A stretch of 64,000 nt of DNA, taken from assembly GCA_030425825.1 (NCBI GenBank), contig JAUHZY010000001.1:679607-743606 (forward strand), in the 5' to 3' direction. Positions 8,943 to 18,712 of this stretch are shown here, piece by piece (the first letter of the stretch is position 1; each line of letters opens with the position of its first letter). Under the pieces are notes generated by a model that saw only the letters and a list, made by a program, of their open reading frames with translations, had not been told where the DNA came from and ran no database searches. This DNA is from Alphaproteobacteria bacterium (GTDB lineage Bacteria > Pseudomonadota > Alphaproteobacteria > JAUHZY01). Position numbers and translations under genes: made by a program.

Positions 8943-9392
8943 TTACTTATCCGAAATCATGGCTGAGAATGTAGCTTCAGAAACAACGACGCCATCGACT
9001 TTTGCTTCCCCTTTAAATCGCCACACATTGCCACGACTTCTGTCTTTTTGGACGTGAAATTCAACTTGATCTCCTGGACCGACAGGCTTACGAAAACGAC
9101 CACCATCGACAGACATAAAGTAAACAAGTTTACCTTCTGCGTCTTGCCCCATTGTATGCACAACAAGCGTTGCGGCTGTTTGCGCCATACCTTCAATCAA
9201 TAAAACGCCTGGATAAACAGGCTTCTCAGGGAAATGGCCTTCAAAAAACCATTCGTTCATTGTCACATTCTTAACGCCAACAGCAGATTCACCCTTTACG
9301 ATGTCTTTCATTTTATCAATCAATAAAAATGGATAACGATGCGGAATCATTTCCATGATGCGTTCGATAGATAATGTTGTTTCTTCAGTCAT
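8943..9392 (-). CDS. fabZ: 3-hydroxyacyl-[ACP] dehydratase FabZ
   Basis: Hot-dog-fold dehydratase of fatty-acid elongation. The catalytic His/Glu region is intact: PHRYPFLLIDK near residue 17 and GHFPEKPVYPGVLLIEGMAQ around 52-72. At 149 residues it is of normal length. It lies between lpxD (83-base gap) and lpxA (2-base gap), as is common, so that 3-hydroxyacyl-ACP can be drawn into either phospholipid or lipid A. Confidence 0.96.
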   Translation of the reverse strand: MTEETTLSIERIMEMIPHRYPFLLIDKMKDIVKGESAVGVKNVTMNEWFFEGHFPEKPVYPGVLLIEGMAQTAATLVVHTMGQDAEGKLVYFMSVDGGRFRKPVGPGDQVEFHVQKDRSRGNVWRFKGEAKVDGVVVSEATFSAMISDK

Positions 9393-9475
9393 TATAAAGG
9401 CTCCATCTAAGATCGTTCAGTGTTGGATAATTTATCGCTTTGATTAAATAAAGTCTAGTCTGGAAAATATTGATT

Positions 9476-10516
9476 CTATGATTTCTTTACAAGACGTTTT
9501 AACGCAACCACCTGTTTGCGCCAAATATTTACAGGAACAGCCGGAAATCCAGCAACAGTCTGACCTGCAGAAACATCATTTGTAACACCACTTTTTGCAG
9601 CGACAGTAACACCGTCTCCAACAGTCAAATGCCCCGCAGAGCCTGACTGTCCCGCAAAAGTCACAAATTTACCAACTTTTGTGCTACCCGATATGCCGAC
9701 CTGGCTAACAAGAACGCACCCTTTATCTAATTGCGCGTTATGCCCTACTTGCACAAGGTTATCAATGCGACAACCATCACCAATGATTGTATCTGGCCCC
9801 GCACCGCGATCAATTGTCGTTCCTGCACCAATCTCAACATCATTCCCGATCAATACGCGCCCCAGCTGTGGCACATTCAAGTGACCTTCTGGTGATGGGT
9901 CAAACCCAAAACCTCTTTGCCCAACAGACACGTTGCGCAACATTGAAACGTCATCACCAATCAGCGCGTGAGAGATAACACACCCAGCCCCAATACGGCA
10001 TCTTGCGCCAATCTTTACGCCTTGCTTGATAACTGCATTTGCATCAATAGCTGTGTGATCGCCAATTTCAACATTTTCTTCAATCACCGCTCCAGAAGCA
10101 ATACTGACCCCTTTTCCAATTTTTGCGCTGTGATCAATCATGGCACGATCGGAAACACCTGCTTCAATTTCTTTATCTGGATAAAAAGCGTTTGCAACAA
10201 CCGCATAAGCACGTCGTGGCTTTTTATGCACAAGCAACAACGGAAGCCCTTGAAAGTCTTCAATCTTTTCTAAAACATTGGGATGTACAAAACATGCTGT
10301 GGCGCGGCAAGACTTAAACTCATCCAAGTATTTTGGGTTCTCGAAAAACGTTAAGTGCCCATTACCTGCCTGAGACAAAGCTTCAAGGTCATATATTTTT
10401 TGATACAAATCATCTTGAGAAGCACTTTGACCTGGCGCCAAAGAAGCTTCAGTCAACGCGATCACTTTATGTAGATCAAAAGGACCTTTTGAATCAAAAA
10501 ACCTTGGGTCCGCCAT
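9476..10516 (-). CDS. lpxD: UDP-3-O-(3-hydroxyacyl)glucosamine N-acyltransferase
   Basis: Adds the N-linked hydroxyacyl chain in lipid A synthesis. The 346-residue protein has an N-terminal uridine-binding domain (to about 100), then hexapeptide repeats ([20 protein letters not shown]...), the catalytic-His region [12 protein letters not shown], and a short basic helical tail. It starts 2 bases after the skp/ompH-like stop. Length and motifs are normal. Confidence 0.95.
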   Translation of the reverse strand: MADPRFFDSKGPFDLHKVIALTEASLAPGQSASQDDLYQKIYDLEALSQAGNGHLTFFENPKYLDEFKSCRATACFVHPNVLEKIEDFQGLPLLLVHKKPRRAYAVVANAFYPDKEIEAGVSDRAMIDHSAKIGKGVSIASGAVIEENVEIGDHTAIDANAVIKQGVKIGARCRIGAGCVISHALIGDDVSMLRNVSVGQRGFGFDPSPEGHLNVPQLGRVLIGNDVEIGAGTTIDRGAGPDTIIGDGCRIDNLVQVGHNAQLDKGCVLVSQVGISGSTKVGKFVTFAGQSGSAGHLTVGDGVTVAAKSGVTNDVSAGQTVAGFPAVPVNIWRKQVVALKRLVKKS

Positions 10517-10518
10517 GC

Positions 10519-11040
10519 TTACAACTTAATTTTACTAAGAGCTTTGTTCATTTTTTTAACAACCGCGTCAGTTACATCAAGCTGTTGATCCATGATAATA
10601 ATCTGTGAGCGGTTTAAAACAATACGGTGTCCGCCTTCTTTTGAAACATCAGCTGTTGCTTTAACCATCGCGCTTTTTAGTTTTTTATGTGCTTCACTAA
10701 CGCGCTTATCAATCTTAGACTTTTTTTCTTGAACATTTTTTTGAACGGCCATCACCTCTTCTTCAAACGCTTTTCTTGCTTTTGCAAAAGCTGCATCATC
10801 AAGATTTTTACGCTTCTCAATCAAATCCAGCTCTTTATCTTTAAGCTTTTTTTCAGCCTTAGAAATATCTTTTTGGAAGTCTTCTCTTAAAGAGTCCAAT
10901 TGACCATTCAAAGACTCACCTGCCTTGGATGATATTAATGCTTTTCCAACATCAAGAACAACGACGACTTCACCTGCTGTAGCAGGCATTGAAAAAGCAA
11001 CAACAAATAAAACAACTAAAACTTTTAAACGAGACAACAT
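10519..11040 (-). CDS. skp: OmpH/Skp family periplasmic chaperone
   Basis: Small periplasmic chaperone that holds unfolded outer-membrane proteins for the BAM complex. The 173-residue protein has a signal peptide ([18 protein letters not shown], cleavage near residue 22) and then a beta strand followed by a long charged coiled coil (about 45-125) with many K/E heptads, as in Skp tentacles. It lies between bamA (24 bases upstream) and lpxD, the standard position. Confidence 0.9.
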   Translation of the reverse strand: MLSRLKVLVVLFVVAFSMPATAGEVVVVLDVGKALISSKAGESLNGQLDSLREDFQKDISKAEKKLKDKELDLIEKRKNLDDAAFAKARKAFEEEVMAVQKNVQEKKSKIDKRVSEAHKKLKSAMVKATADVSKEGGHRIVLNRSQIIIMDQQLDVTDAVVKKMNKALSKIKL

Positions 11041-11064
11041 TGTGACTCTCCTTCTTTCTTTTTA

Positions 11065-13377
11065 TTAAAAACGTGTACCAATGCTAAAGCGAAATACTTC
11101 GTCTTCATCATAGTCTTCTTTGTTGATCGCTTTTGCAAGGTCAACACGCAAAGGACCAAAAGGCGAACGCCAAACAACGCCAACCCCAATAGTGCTTCGA
11201 ATCGAACTATCGTCCGCAACTTCAACGCCTGTGCTATCAACATCATTCAAAGATCCTGCTTCTGCAAAGATACGCCCTGAAAAACTATCATCACCTGCAA
11301 ATTCAAATGGCACAGCAAGCTCTGCACCCACTTTATACATTGTGTTTCCACCTAATGCATCATTTGTTGTGATATCACGAGGACCTACGCCAGAAACGTC
11401 AAAGCCTCTGAAAGAGTTACCTCCCATGAAAAAGCGCTCAGCAATACTAATGTCCTCATCATTAAAGGCCTCGATGTAACCAAAGTCACCGTAAAGCCCT
11501 AAAACATAACCACCTTCAAATGGCGTGTAATGCGAAACAGCTAAACGGTTACGTAAAAACTCATCATCACCACCAATCCCAGCAGCATCAATAGTCCAGC
11601 GAATCATATAACCTTCTTTTGGTTCGATGCGGTTATCACGCTTGTCATACATTAATGTTTGTGAAATTGAAGAAACAGCCCTCTCGCCTTCTTGATCTTT
11701 AATAAAACGAGACGCAGAAGGATCAACATCTGTAATTTTTGTTGTTTTATAGCTGTAAGTCCAAGACTGGCTCAGATTATCATTCAAATCATAACCAAGA
11801 CGCAGCGCAAAACCATCGCGCTTTTCATCATGTGAGCTTTCATCTTGATTATCACGCGTCACTTTAAAAAGATCGAACCCAGCAGACATGTTACGATCTA
11901 AGAAGTATGGCTCTGTAAAGCGCACATCAAACTCTTGTTTTCGACCAGAAAGACTTGTTGTAAAAGCAAGTCTTTTACCTAAACCAAATAGATTGTTTTC
12001 GCGCAAACTTAAATCTGTCAGAAAATCATCAACTGTCGAGAAACCAACGCCGAAAGAAAGCTCTCCTGTTGATTTTTCAGCAACATTAACCTTCACATCT
12101 ACTTTATCAGGCGACTTCGTTTTCATCGGCTGAACAGCGACATTAGAGAAATAACCTAAGTTTTGAATATTTCTTTTGGATTGGCGCAACTTATCACGAT
12201 CAAAGGCATCACCTTCGATAATATTCATCTCACGACGGATCACCTTATCGACAGTTCTGACATTACCAACAACGTTAATGCGGTTCACTGTGACACGCTT
12301 GCTTTTCTTAACTTGATATGTCAGATCCAACGTTCCGTTTTTACGATCACGCTTAACCTTTGGTGAAACCTCAACAAATGCAAACCCACGCTGCCCTAAA
12401 TACTCTTCAATCGCAGCTGATGATGCCTCAACATCTTTAACGCTATACCAATCGCCTTTTTGTGTTTTCACAACAGCCGTCAACTCATCTTTCTTAATTT
12501 TCTTAAGAGAAGAAGTCGCCTTAATTGTACCAACCTTATAACGTGTTCCTTCATCAACTGAGTAGGTAATGTAAAAACCGTCTTTCTTGGGGCCTAATTC
12601 GGCATATGCTTTTTTAATTTTAAAATCTATGTAGCCTTGGTTTTGATAAAATCTTTTCAAAAGCTCTTTATCATATTCGACACGCCCAGGGTCGTACTGA
12701 TCTGCACCAAACAAAAAGCTTAACCATGTTGTTTCACTTGTTGAAATCACTGATTTTAACTCTGTATCTGTGTAGTTTTTATTCCCTAAGAAAACAATTT
12801 TATGTACGCCAACATATCTACCTTCGTCAATTTCAAAAACAACGTTGACCTTGTTTTGTTCCAGCTCAATAACTTGTGGAGAAACACTTACATTGTAATA
12901 ACCAGAACGCTGATATGTTTCTAAGATACGATCGACCGCTTTTTTAACAGACGTTACTGAGAAAAGGTCACGTGGATAAATTGCTGCCTCGATTGACAGC
13001 GTTGAATCTTCAACATTTTTGTTTCCCTCAAAAGCAACTTGCTTAATAACAGGCTTTTCAACAACCTTAATAATAAGAACATCGTCTTCAAAACGTGATG
13101 CAACATCCGAGAAGAAGCCTGTTTTGTAAACTTTTTTAATAGCGTCATCTAATGTTTTAGAATTAACAACGCTTCCTTTTTTCAGTTCTGAATATGCTAA
13201 AATTGTCTCGTCTGAATATCTTTGATTTCCAATAATTGTTACTTTTTCAAGCTTTACATCGGCGATCGCCTCTTCCATATCTTCCATAAGGTCTTTGCCA
13301 TTAGATTGCGCAACCCCTTCAAAAGAAAGGACAAAAGAAAACAAAATTAAGAGAATGAAAAAACGAGATTTGTTCAT
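11065..13377 (-). CDS. bamA: Outer membrane protein assembly factor BamA
   Basis: Core of the BAM complex that folds beta-barrels into the outer membrane. The ATG at 13375-13377 is chosen because it begins a good signal peptide (MNKSRFFILLILFSF..., cut near VAQS) and overlaps the rseP stop as ATGA; a longer frame start exists but would hide the signal. The 770-residue protein has five POTRA domains to about residue 410, then a 16-strand barrel with the RFFMGG (VRGF/Y-region) loop and SFRGF, and ends in FRFSIGTRF with the terminal phenylalanine needed for insertion. Confidence 0.95.
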   Translation of the reverse strand: MNKSRFFILLILFSFVLSFEGVAQSNGKDLMEDMEEAIADVKLEKVTIIGNQRYSDETILAYSELKKGSVVNSKTLDDAIKKVYKTGFFSDVASRFEDDVLIIKVVEKPVIKQVAFEGNKNVEDSTLSIEAAIYPRDLFSVTSVKKAVDRILETYQRSGYYNVSVSPQVIELEQNKVNVVFEIDEGRYVGVHKIVFLGNKNYTDTELKSVISTSETTWLSFLFGADQYDPGRVEYDKELLKRFYQNQGYIDFKIKKAYAELGPKKDGFYITYSVDEGTRYKVGTIKATSSLKKIKKDELTAVVKTQKGDWYSVKDVEASSAAIEEYLGQRGFAFVEVSPKVKRDRKNGTLDLTYQVKKSKRVTVNRINVVGNVRTVDKVIRREMNIIEGDAFDRDKLRQSKRNIQNLGYFSNVAVQPMKTKSPDKVDVKVNVAEKSTGELSFGVGFSTVDDFLTDLSLRENNLFGLGKRLAFTTSLSGRKQEFDVRFTEPYFLDRNMSAGFDLFKVTRDNQDESSHDEKRDGFALRLGYDLNDNLSQSWTYSYKTTKITDVDPSASRFIKDQEGERAVSSISQTLMYDKRDNRIEPKEGYMIRWTIDAAGIGGDDEFLRNRLAVSHYTPFEGGYVLGLYGDFGYIEAFNDEDISIAERFFMGGNSFRGFDVSGVGPRDITTNDALGGNTMYKVGAELAVPFEFAGDDSFSGRIFAEAGSLNDVDSTGVEVADDSSIRSTIGVGVVWRSPFGPLRVDLAKAINKEDYDEDEVFRFSIGTRF

Positions 13378-14510
13378 GAAGCCACCAAATTTTTGAAGTA
13401 CTCTAACCGCGAAATGTCGTTCCATGTCGACAGAACCACCAGACCCAATATAACAGTTAATCCTGCTTTTACCATATATTCTTGTGTTTTCTCACTCAAC
13501 GGCCTTCCAAGAACAGCTTCAAACGCATAAAACAGTAAATGGCCACCATCCAACACAGGGATAGGGAATAAATTAATCAAGCCTAAATTGATTGAAAGAA
13601 CAGCCATAAACCATATAAAGCTCAGCCAGCCATCTTGCTTCACTTCTGAAGACATTTGTGCAATACGAATTGGACCGCCAATTTCATCTGACGATCTAAC
13701 GCCCATAAACATGTCTCCGAACGCATGGAGCGTTGACTTTGTCAGCACATATGTCTCGATTGTTGCATGATAAATTGCAGAAAAAACGCCACGCTTTTCC
13801 AATTGTGGCAATCCTCCCTTAATACCAAAAACACCTATTTGATGCTCGGTCCCAAAACGATCTGTCATAGACTTTGTTTGCGGCACGACAATTAGTGGCA
13901 CATTCTCATTTTGGCGTTTTACGACCACATGCAAAGGCACTCCGGCGCTGTCTCGTACAATCGCCTGCAAATCTTCAAAACGATTAATTTCTTTGTTATC
14001 AACATGTGTAATGATGTCTCCTGGCAGAATACCACCATCTTCAGCTGCGCTCATCTTAACAACCTCTTTTACAGCCGGCGGTGTAAAAGGCTGACCCTGA
14101 ATACTAAACAAAACAGCCAAGGCTAAAATCGCAAACAAGAAATTAACAGCAGGACCAGCTGCAACAATAGATGCGCGCTTCCAAAGTTTTTGGGAGAAAA
14201 AGGCTGTTTTAAGCTGTTTTTTGGTGAGTTTCTTGCCATCGCTTCCTGCGCTAGCAGGGTCCGTATCACCCAACATTTTTACGTATCCACCCAAAGGCAA
14301 TGCAGCCACCCGCCAATGCGTTCCGGACTTTGCTTTCCAACCAAACAGCTCAGGCCCAAACCCAATTGAAAACGTTTCAACAGTCACACCGCAAAGGCGT
14401 GCAACAATGTAATGACCCCATTCGTGCACAAAGACAAGAACTGCGATCAAAATGATAAAGGGAAGGATATTGTCGTTAAATGAATTAAGCAGACTGCCGA
14501 ACAGTTCCAT
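13374..14510 (-). CDS. rseP: RIP metalloprotease RseP
   Basis: Site-2 intramembrane zinc protease that cleaves anti-sigma factors and remnant signal peptides. The start is set at the ATG at 14508-14510 (MELFGSLLN...) rather than an upstream in-frame start inside dxr. HEWGH (H29, E30, H33) is in the first membrane helix, a single PDZ domain covers about 125-205, and the second metal motif LDGGH is near residue 325. The gene overlaps dxr by 26 bases and bamA by 4 bases. Confidence 0.95.
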   Translation of the reverse strand: MELFGSLLNSFNDNILPFIILIAVLVFVHEWGHYIVARLCGVTVETFSIGFGPELFGWKAKSGTHWRVAALPLGGYVKMLGDTDPASAGSDGKKLTKKQLKTAFFSQKLWKRASIVAAGPAVNFLFAILALAVLFSIQGQPFTPPAVKEVVKMSAAEDGGILPGDIITHVDNKEINRFEDLQAIVRDSAGVPLHVVVKRQNENVPLIVVPQTKSMTDRFGTEHQIGVFGIKGGLPQLEKRGVFSAIYHATIETYVLTKSTLHAFGDMFMGVRSSDEIGGPIRIAQMSSEVKQDGWLSFIWFMAVLSINLGLINLFPIPVLDGGHLLFYAFEAVLGRPLSEKTQEYMVKAGLTVILGLVVLSTWNDISRLEYFKNLVAS

Positions 14511-15648
14511 TGATAAAGCCTTTTGTTTGGTGACGCGTTTGTCGGTCAATTTCAAGAATATCTTCTACACAAGATAGGGTGCTTGCCCCCTTCATTTCAA
14601 GGGCTTTTTCAATTAAATGAGGAATATCTGTAAAGCTTATTTTTTTATCAAGAAATGCCGCAACAGCGACTTCATTTGCTGCATTTAGAACGGTTCCAGC
14701 CGCCCCACCTTCTTTCAAGGCATAACGCGCCATTTTTAATGTCGGGAAAGCGTCCATATCAGGCGAGAAAAAATCAAGGCGGGCAATCTCGGTCAGATCA
14801 AGGCGAGGTGAATTGTTTTGCAAACGATTTGGATAATCTAAGCAATATGAGATCGGAATACGCATATCAGGAGTTCCCATCTGCGCCAATGTTGAACCAT
14901 CTTTGTAACAAACCATTGAATGAATGATAGATTGTGGATGAATGACAATATCGATTTCATTCTCGCTCATATCGAACAAATAGGCAGCCTCGATCAACTC
15001 CAGCCCTTTATTCATCATTGTTGCAGAATCTACAGAAATTTTCTTTCCCATATCCCAATTAGGGTGTTTTACAGCTTGCTCGGGCGTAACGGCCTTTAGC
15101 TCTTCAAAAGTTTTTCTATAAAATGGACCACCAGAAGCTGTAAGAATAATTTTTTCAACAGCTTTTCTTTCATCAAGAACCTGAAAGATTGCATTATGCT
15201 CTGAATCGATTGGCAATAAAGTTGTCTGATGTTTCTTGATCAAATCTGTCACAATTGACCCTGCACAAACAAGCGCCTCTTTGTTGGCCAAAGCAACTGT
15301 CGTGCCTTGCTTGATCGCTTCAATGGTCGACTGAAGTCCAACAGCGCCCACAATCGCAGCAACAATCAAATCGGCAGGTATTTTGGCGGCCTCAATAATG
15401 GCATCAGCACCACCAACAACATCTATCCCCTCACCTTGTAAGAGTGACTTTAATTGTTTTTCACAACCTGCATCTGCAATCGCAACGCATTGAGGACGAA
15501 ACTCTTTAGCAAGCTTTGCAAGCTTATCAACGCTGGTTGCGGCTGTTAAAACCTGAACATCAAATTTGTCTGGGTGTTGGCGTATAAGATCCATCGTTGA
15601 ACATCCGATCGATCCTGTCGCCCCTAAGATTGATATTTTTTTAGTCAT
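14485..15648 (-). CDS. dxr: 1-deoxy-D-xylulose 5-phosphate reductoisomerase
   Basis: Second step of the MEP isoprenoid pathway: DXP to MEP using NADPH. The start at 15646-15648 gives the canonical MTKKISILGATGSIG; an upstream GTG would add six residues without ribosome site. The 387-residue enzyme shows the NADPH motif (9-15), LANKEALVCAG, the metal motif DSEH, and the flexible loop TASGGPF. It is the first gene of the envelope cluster; frr, uppS and cdsA, which often precede it, are absent here. Confidence 0.96.
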   Translation of the reverse strand: MTKKISILGATGSIGCSTMDLIRQHPDKFDVQVLTAATSVDKLAKLAKEFRPQCVAIADAGCEKQLKSLLQGEGIDVVGGADAIIEAAKIPADLIVAAIVGAVGLQSTIEAIKQGTTVALANKEALVCAGSIVTDLIKKHQTTLLPIDSEHNAIFQVLDERKAVEKIILTASGGPFYRKTFEELKAVTPEQAVKHPNWDMGKKISVDSATMMNKGLELIEAAYLFDMSENEIDIVIHPQSIIHSMVCYKDGSTLAQMGTPDMRIPISYCLDYPNRLQNNSPRLDLTEIARLDFFSPDMDAFPTLKMARYALKEGGAAGTVLNAANEVAVAAFLDKKISFTDIPHLIEKALEMKGASTLSCVEDILEIDRQTRHQTKGFINGTVRQSA

Positions 15649-15770
15649 GGAAGGATAAAAAAGCACTTTGCAACATAAAGCAACAAAATTTTAGGACAAC
15701 TTCTCAGCAGCAGAGTTGAATCATTTTCCTCTATATACTCTTCAGCTATTATCTTTCTTTTTGCAAACTC

Positions 15771-15782
15771 ATCACCTCCTTA
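15771..15782 (-). promoter_or_regulatory. Perfect 12-base Shine-Dalgarno-like sequence upstream of dxr
   Basis: The minus strand reads TAAGGAGGTGAT, the exact complement of the E. coli 16S rRNA 3' tail. It is followed by ATG after no space and by an eight-base-spaced TTG; both open only tiny frames (under 10 codons). It lies about 120 bases before dxr. It may be a leader-peptide site, a ribosome landing site, or chance. Confidence 0.3.
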
Positions 15783-15837
15783 CACCACCTAAGATTTTAG
15801 AGTAAGAAAACTTAGAAATTAATGTTGTATTTTTTCC

Positions 15838-15866
15838 TTGAAACAAAACCTATGAGACAGTAAATT
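15838..15866 (+). promoter_or_regulatory. Putative sigma70-type promoter of the cold-shock gene
   Basis: TTGAAA (15838-15843), exactly 17 bases, TAAATT (15861-15866). The expected start near 15873 leaves a leader of about 42 bases ending in GGAGGAGG before the ATG. The leader is short for a CspA-type thermosensing 5' UTR. Confidence 0.55.
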
Positions 15867-15914
15867 AAAATCACACAACCTATTGATGTGCTCAAGCTGA
15901 TGGAGGAGGAACCT

Positions 15915-16148
15915 ATGCCTGAACATAAAGGAACCGTTAAATGGTTTGACTATATTAAGGGATATGGATTTATCACACCCGATGACGGATCAAACGATAC
16001 GTTTATTCATATCACTTCTGTCAAACAATCTGGCGCTTCTATCGTCAAACAAGGCCAACGCATTTCATACGATTTACAACCTGATGATAAGGGCAATATA
16101 TCAGCCGCAAACATTGAAGTTAATGAAGATGAAGAAATGACGGCCTAA
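15915..16148 (+). CDS. Cold-shock domain protein
   Basis: Single-stranded nucleic-acid-binding RNA chaperone of the CspA family. The ATG at 15915 follows GGAGGAGG and gives 77 residues; an upstream in-frame ATG at 15888 lacks a ribosome site. RNP1 is KGYGFITPDD (about 15-24) and RNP2 is TFIHITSV (about 29-36), where the second motif has isoleucine-histidine as in true Csps (usually VFVH). The last 4 bases overlap the convergent orphan's stop. Whether cold-induced cannot be judged. Confidence 0.9.
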   Translation: MPEHKGTVKWFDYIKGYGFITPDDGSNDTFIHITSVKQSGASIVKQGQRISYDLQPDDKGNISAANIEVNEDEEMTA

Positions 16149-17470
16149 GCCTTACTTGCCTCATACGCCTTTTTGGACATTAAAATTATCCCTTCTTCAC
16201 GCGTTGAAAGTGCAAGCCCCTCCTCTATCGTGCCAGGCATATTGAGATCACTTAGCAATTCTTTTATAAGAATACCGCCCGCATTCACATGACCAACAGC
16301 AGGTCGCGACATAGGCACAACATACCCTGGAAAATGATCATCTTTCTCAACAGGCAGCGCATCAATATTATCAGCTTTCTTCAAAGCTTCAAAAAAAGCA
16401 GGAAGTTTCGTTTCTTGGTAAATTGCTTTCAAAGCCCCTAAAAACTTTTCTTTTAATGCTGGACGCTCTGCTTCACCATATCCTTTTGCCAGCGCATCGA
16501 TTCTTTCTTTGGTTTCTGGCTCTTTAACTTCATTCGGAGAAAGATAGAACTTATTAACACCTAATGTAATAAAGACATCATTCATGTCTGCGCGATTTTT
16601 CGCGTCGTTGAAATGCGCTTTGACTTGTTCTGCGCTAATATGGACACCATCAGGTTTATTATAATCTTCGAATTCAGGCATAGAATAATCTAAGACGCTC
16701 ATTGTTAAACGCGTCAGCGCAAAAGATTTTTCTACAAGGTAGGGGTAATCTTTTAGAGGAGATCCCGCCATGGAATCGGGACAGTCCTTTGCAAAGGCAT
16801 TCGCAAAACCATGAATGGCATTTGAAAGTTCAGCGAAATTTGGCAAATACCCCGCCTCTTGTTTTGCCGCAAGCACCTTTTCAAAAACATCGTTAAAAAC
16901 AGATGATTTTCTTAAAACTTCAAACGCGGCGATTACACGCTGTCTCTCGCCTTTTTTTTCAGTAAAAATTGGCACTGTCTGCTCAGGCATTTCAGTTGTT
17001 GTTTCGGCCTTAAAGAAGTCCGCCTGATACTTAGAGCCAAGTTCGTTAAACCAATTGTCTCCGAAAACTACCTTTTGCTTTTTTGCCTCATCGGATAATC
17101 TTTTAGGAATCTCTGCAGGGATCACAGTACGAGAAGAAATAACTGCCTGCCCATCTCTATTATAAAGTGTACGCTTTATTTTTTCGCCTTGAGATTCCGC
17201 ATCCTCTTCCTTCTCAACCTTAAGTGTCAAGAATTTGTTATCACTGTCGTGCTCACTAGGCTGTTGACCAAGATATCGCGCACCTTGCACCCTTAACACC
17301 TCTACAACATTTATTTCGGAACGAGTGTGATTTTTGAGAAACAACAGATAGCCTTGTTCTGGCAAAGCGTTATACAAGCGCTCTTCTTCTGCCATCAACA
17401 TAAGGTCATCAACCCATGAAGCGTCTTTTTCTTCTGTCCTCATTTTTACATTTTTATCTGTTGTTAACAT
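16145..17470 (-). CDS. Large orphan protein of unknown function
   Basis: Unrecognised 441-residue, charged, soluble-looking protein without signal peptide or membrane helix. The N-terminal part contains short beta-like stretches (YLLFLKNHTRSEINVVEVLRV); the centre and C-terminus are helical, ending with TREEGIILMSKKAYEASKA. AGGAAA precedes the ATG. It lies downstream of lipA on the same strand (93-base gap) and its last 4 bases overlap the convergent cold-shock gene. A 6-bp hairpin in its leader includes part of the ribosome site. Confidence 0.75.
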   Translation of the reverse strand: MLTTDKNVKMRTEEKDASWVDDLMLMAEEERLYNALPEQGYLLFLKNHTRSEINVVEVLRVQGARYLGQQPSEHDSDNKFLTLKVEKEEDAESQGEKIKRTLYNRDGQAVISSRTVIPAEIPKRLSDEAKKQKVVFGDNWFNELGSKYQADFFKAETTTEMPEQTVPIFTEKKGERQRVIAAFEVLRKSSVFNDVFEKVLAAKQEAGYLPNFAELSNAIHGFANAFAKDCPDSMAGSPLKDYPYLVEKSFALTRLTMSVLDYSMPEFEDYNKPDGVHISAEQVKAHFNDAKNRADMNDVFITLGVNKFYLSPNEVKEPETKERIDALAKGYGEAERPALKEKFLGALKAIYQETKLPAFFEALKKADNIDALPVEKDDHFPGYVVPMSRPAVGHVNAGGILIKELLSDLNMPGTIEEGLALSTREEGIILMSKKAYEASKA

Positions 17471-17478
17471 CTTTTTTC

Positions 17479-17496
17479 CTTTCTATAAACAGAAAG
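17479..17496 (-). promoter_or_regulatory. Leader hairpin overlapping the ribosome site of the 441-residue orphan
   Basis: In the message, CTTTCT pairs with AGAAAG across a GTTTAT loop; the AAAGGA ribosome site begins in the 3' arm, 8-14 bases before the ATG. Such an arrangement can lower or temperature-tune initiation. The stem is weak (2 GC pairs of 6). Confidence 0.3.
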
Positions 17497-17563
17497 CACA
17501 ATAATCCTATAAGGAAACAAAGGTCAACTTAAAAAGTTCTTTTTGAAGAATTAAAATATAGCT

Positions 17564-18580
17564 TTATTTAGAAAGTTTTTTCTCGCGCGCCGCTTTCAGC
17601 TTGACAAAGTCGTCGCCCGCATGATGTGAGGACCTTGTTAAAGGCGATGAAGACACCATCAAAAATCCTTTTCCGTATGCGATTTTTTCGTAGGATTTAA
17701 ATTCTTCTGGCGTGATAAAGTCAGCCACAGGCGCATGCTTTGGCGTTGGCTGTAAATATTGGCCAATCGTTAGAAAATCAACATCTGCACTGCGCAGATC
17801 ATCCATAACCTGCATAACCTCTTGTTTTGTTTCACCAAGACCAACCATCAGACCTGATTTCGTAAAAGTTGAAGGGTCAAGCTGCTTTACCTCATGCAAA
17901 ATACGCAATGACTGGAAATAACGCGCACCCGGGCGGATTGTTGGGTACAGGCGTGGTACTGTTTCCAAATTATGGTTAAACACCTCTGGTTTTGATTTTA
18001 AAATTGTCTCAAGCGGCTTTGCATCGTCTTTGTTCTTAAAATCAGGTGTCAAAATTTCAACTGTGGTCCCAGGCGAATGAAGATGAATTTGTGCAATTGT
18101 GCGTGCAAAGTGCTCTGCACCACCATCATCCAGATCATCACGGTCTACAGATGTAATCACAATGTGATTAAGGCCTAACTCGGCTGTTGCCTTGGCAACA
18201 TTTTCAGGCTCATGTGGGTCTAGCTTATCCGGAAGCCCTGTCGCAACATTACAAAATGCACAAGCGCGGGTACAAACAGACCCTAAGATCATAAATGTTG
18301 CATGCTTTTTATCCCAGCACTCTCCAATATTTGGACACCCTGCCTCCTCACAAACTGTGTTCAGCTTCAAACCACGCATCAAGTTCTTTGTCTCAGCATA
18401 CCCTTTTGATGTTGGTGCCTTGACGCGTAACCAGTCAGGCTTCTTGCGCCTCACTTCGTTATCTGGCTTATGTGCTTTTTCAGGATGACGCATACGATCC
18501 GCATTATCGTGATTCAAACCACCATCTGGAACCTGATTACGCTGTTTTTTCTCTTCAACCGAGCTGATTTGTTGTGTCAT
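17564..18580 (-). CDS. lipA: Lipoyl synthase
   Basis: Radical-SAM enzyme inserting two sulfurs into protein-bound octanoyl groups to make lipoate, needed by the PDH E2 encoded at 23-24 kb. The 338-residue protein has the auxiliary cluster cysteines C77, C82, C88 ([12 protein letters not shown]), the radical-SAM motif C103-x3-C107-x2-C110, and the C-terminal RSSHHAG containing the cluster-ligating serine. The first ~45 residues are a charged extension rich in N, D and K. AGG lies before the ATG. No lipB is seen in the window. Confidence 0.96.
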   Translation of the reverse strand: MTQQISSVEEKKQRNQVPDGGLNHDNADRMRHPEKAHKPDNEVRRKKPDWLRVKAPTSKGYAETKNLMRGLKLNTVCEEAGCPNIGECWDKKHATFMILGSVCTRACAFCNVATGLPDKLDPHEPENVAKATAELGLNHIVITSVDRDDLDDGGAEHFARTIAQIHLHSPGTTVEILTPDFKNKDDAKPLETILKSKPEVFNHNLETVPRLYPTIRPGARYFQSLRILHEVKQLDPSTFTKSGLMVGLGETKQEVMQVMDDLRSADVDFLTIGQYLQPTPKHAPVADFITPEEFKSYEKIAYGKGFLMVSSSPLTRSSHHAGDDFVKLKAAREKKLSK

Positions 18581-18712
18581 TTTTTTGCCTAATTTTGTGT
18601 TTGCATATCATATAAGAACTATCCCCTAAATAAAAACCCTAAATCTATAAAAAATGAAAATATGTTGACATATAGGAGAATTTTTGCTTTTTTTAGAAAA
18701 AAGGACTTTAAA

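Noticed and set aside
13378..13425. Longer BamA N-terminus beginning inside rseP
   Set aside because: The extension would bury the signal peptide; the ATG at 13377 forms an ATGA overlap.
15771..15782. ATCACCTCCTTA as a remnant of a 16S rRNA gene
   Set aside because: Only 12 bases match; the flanking DNA has no rRNA features.
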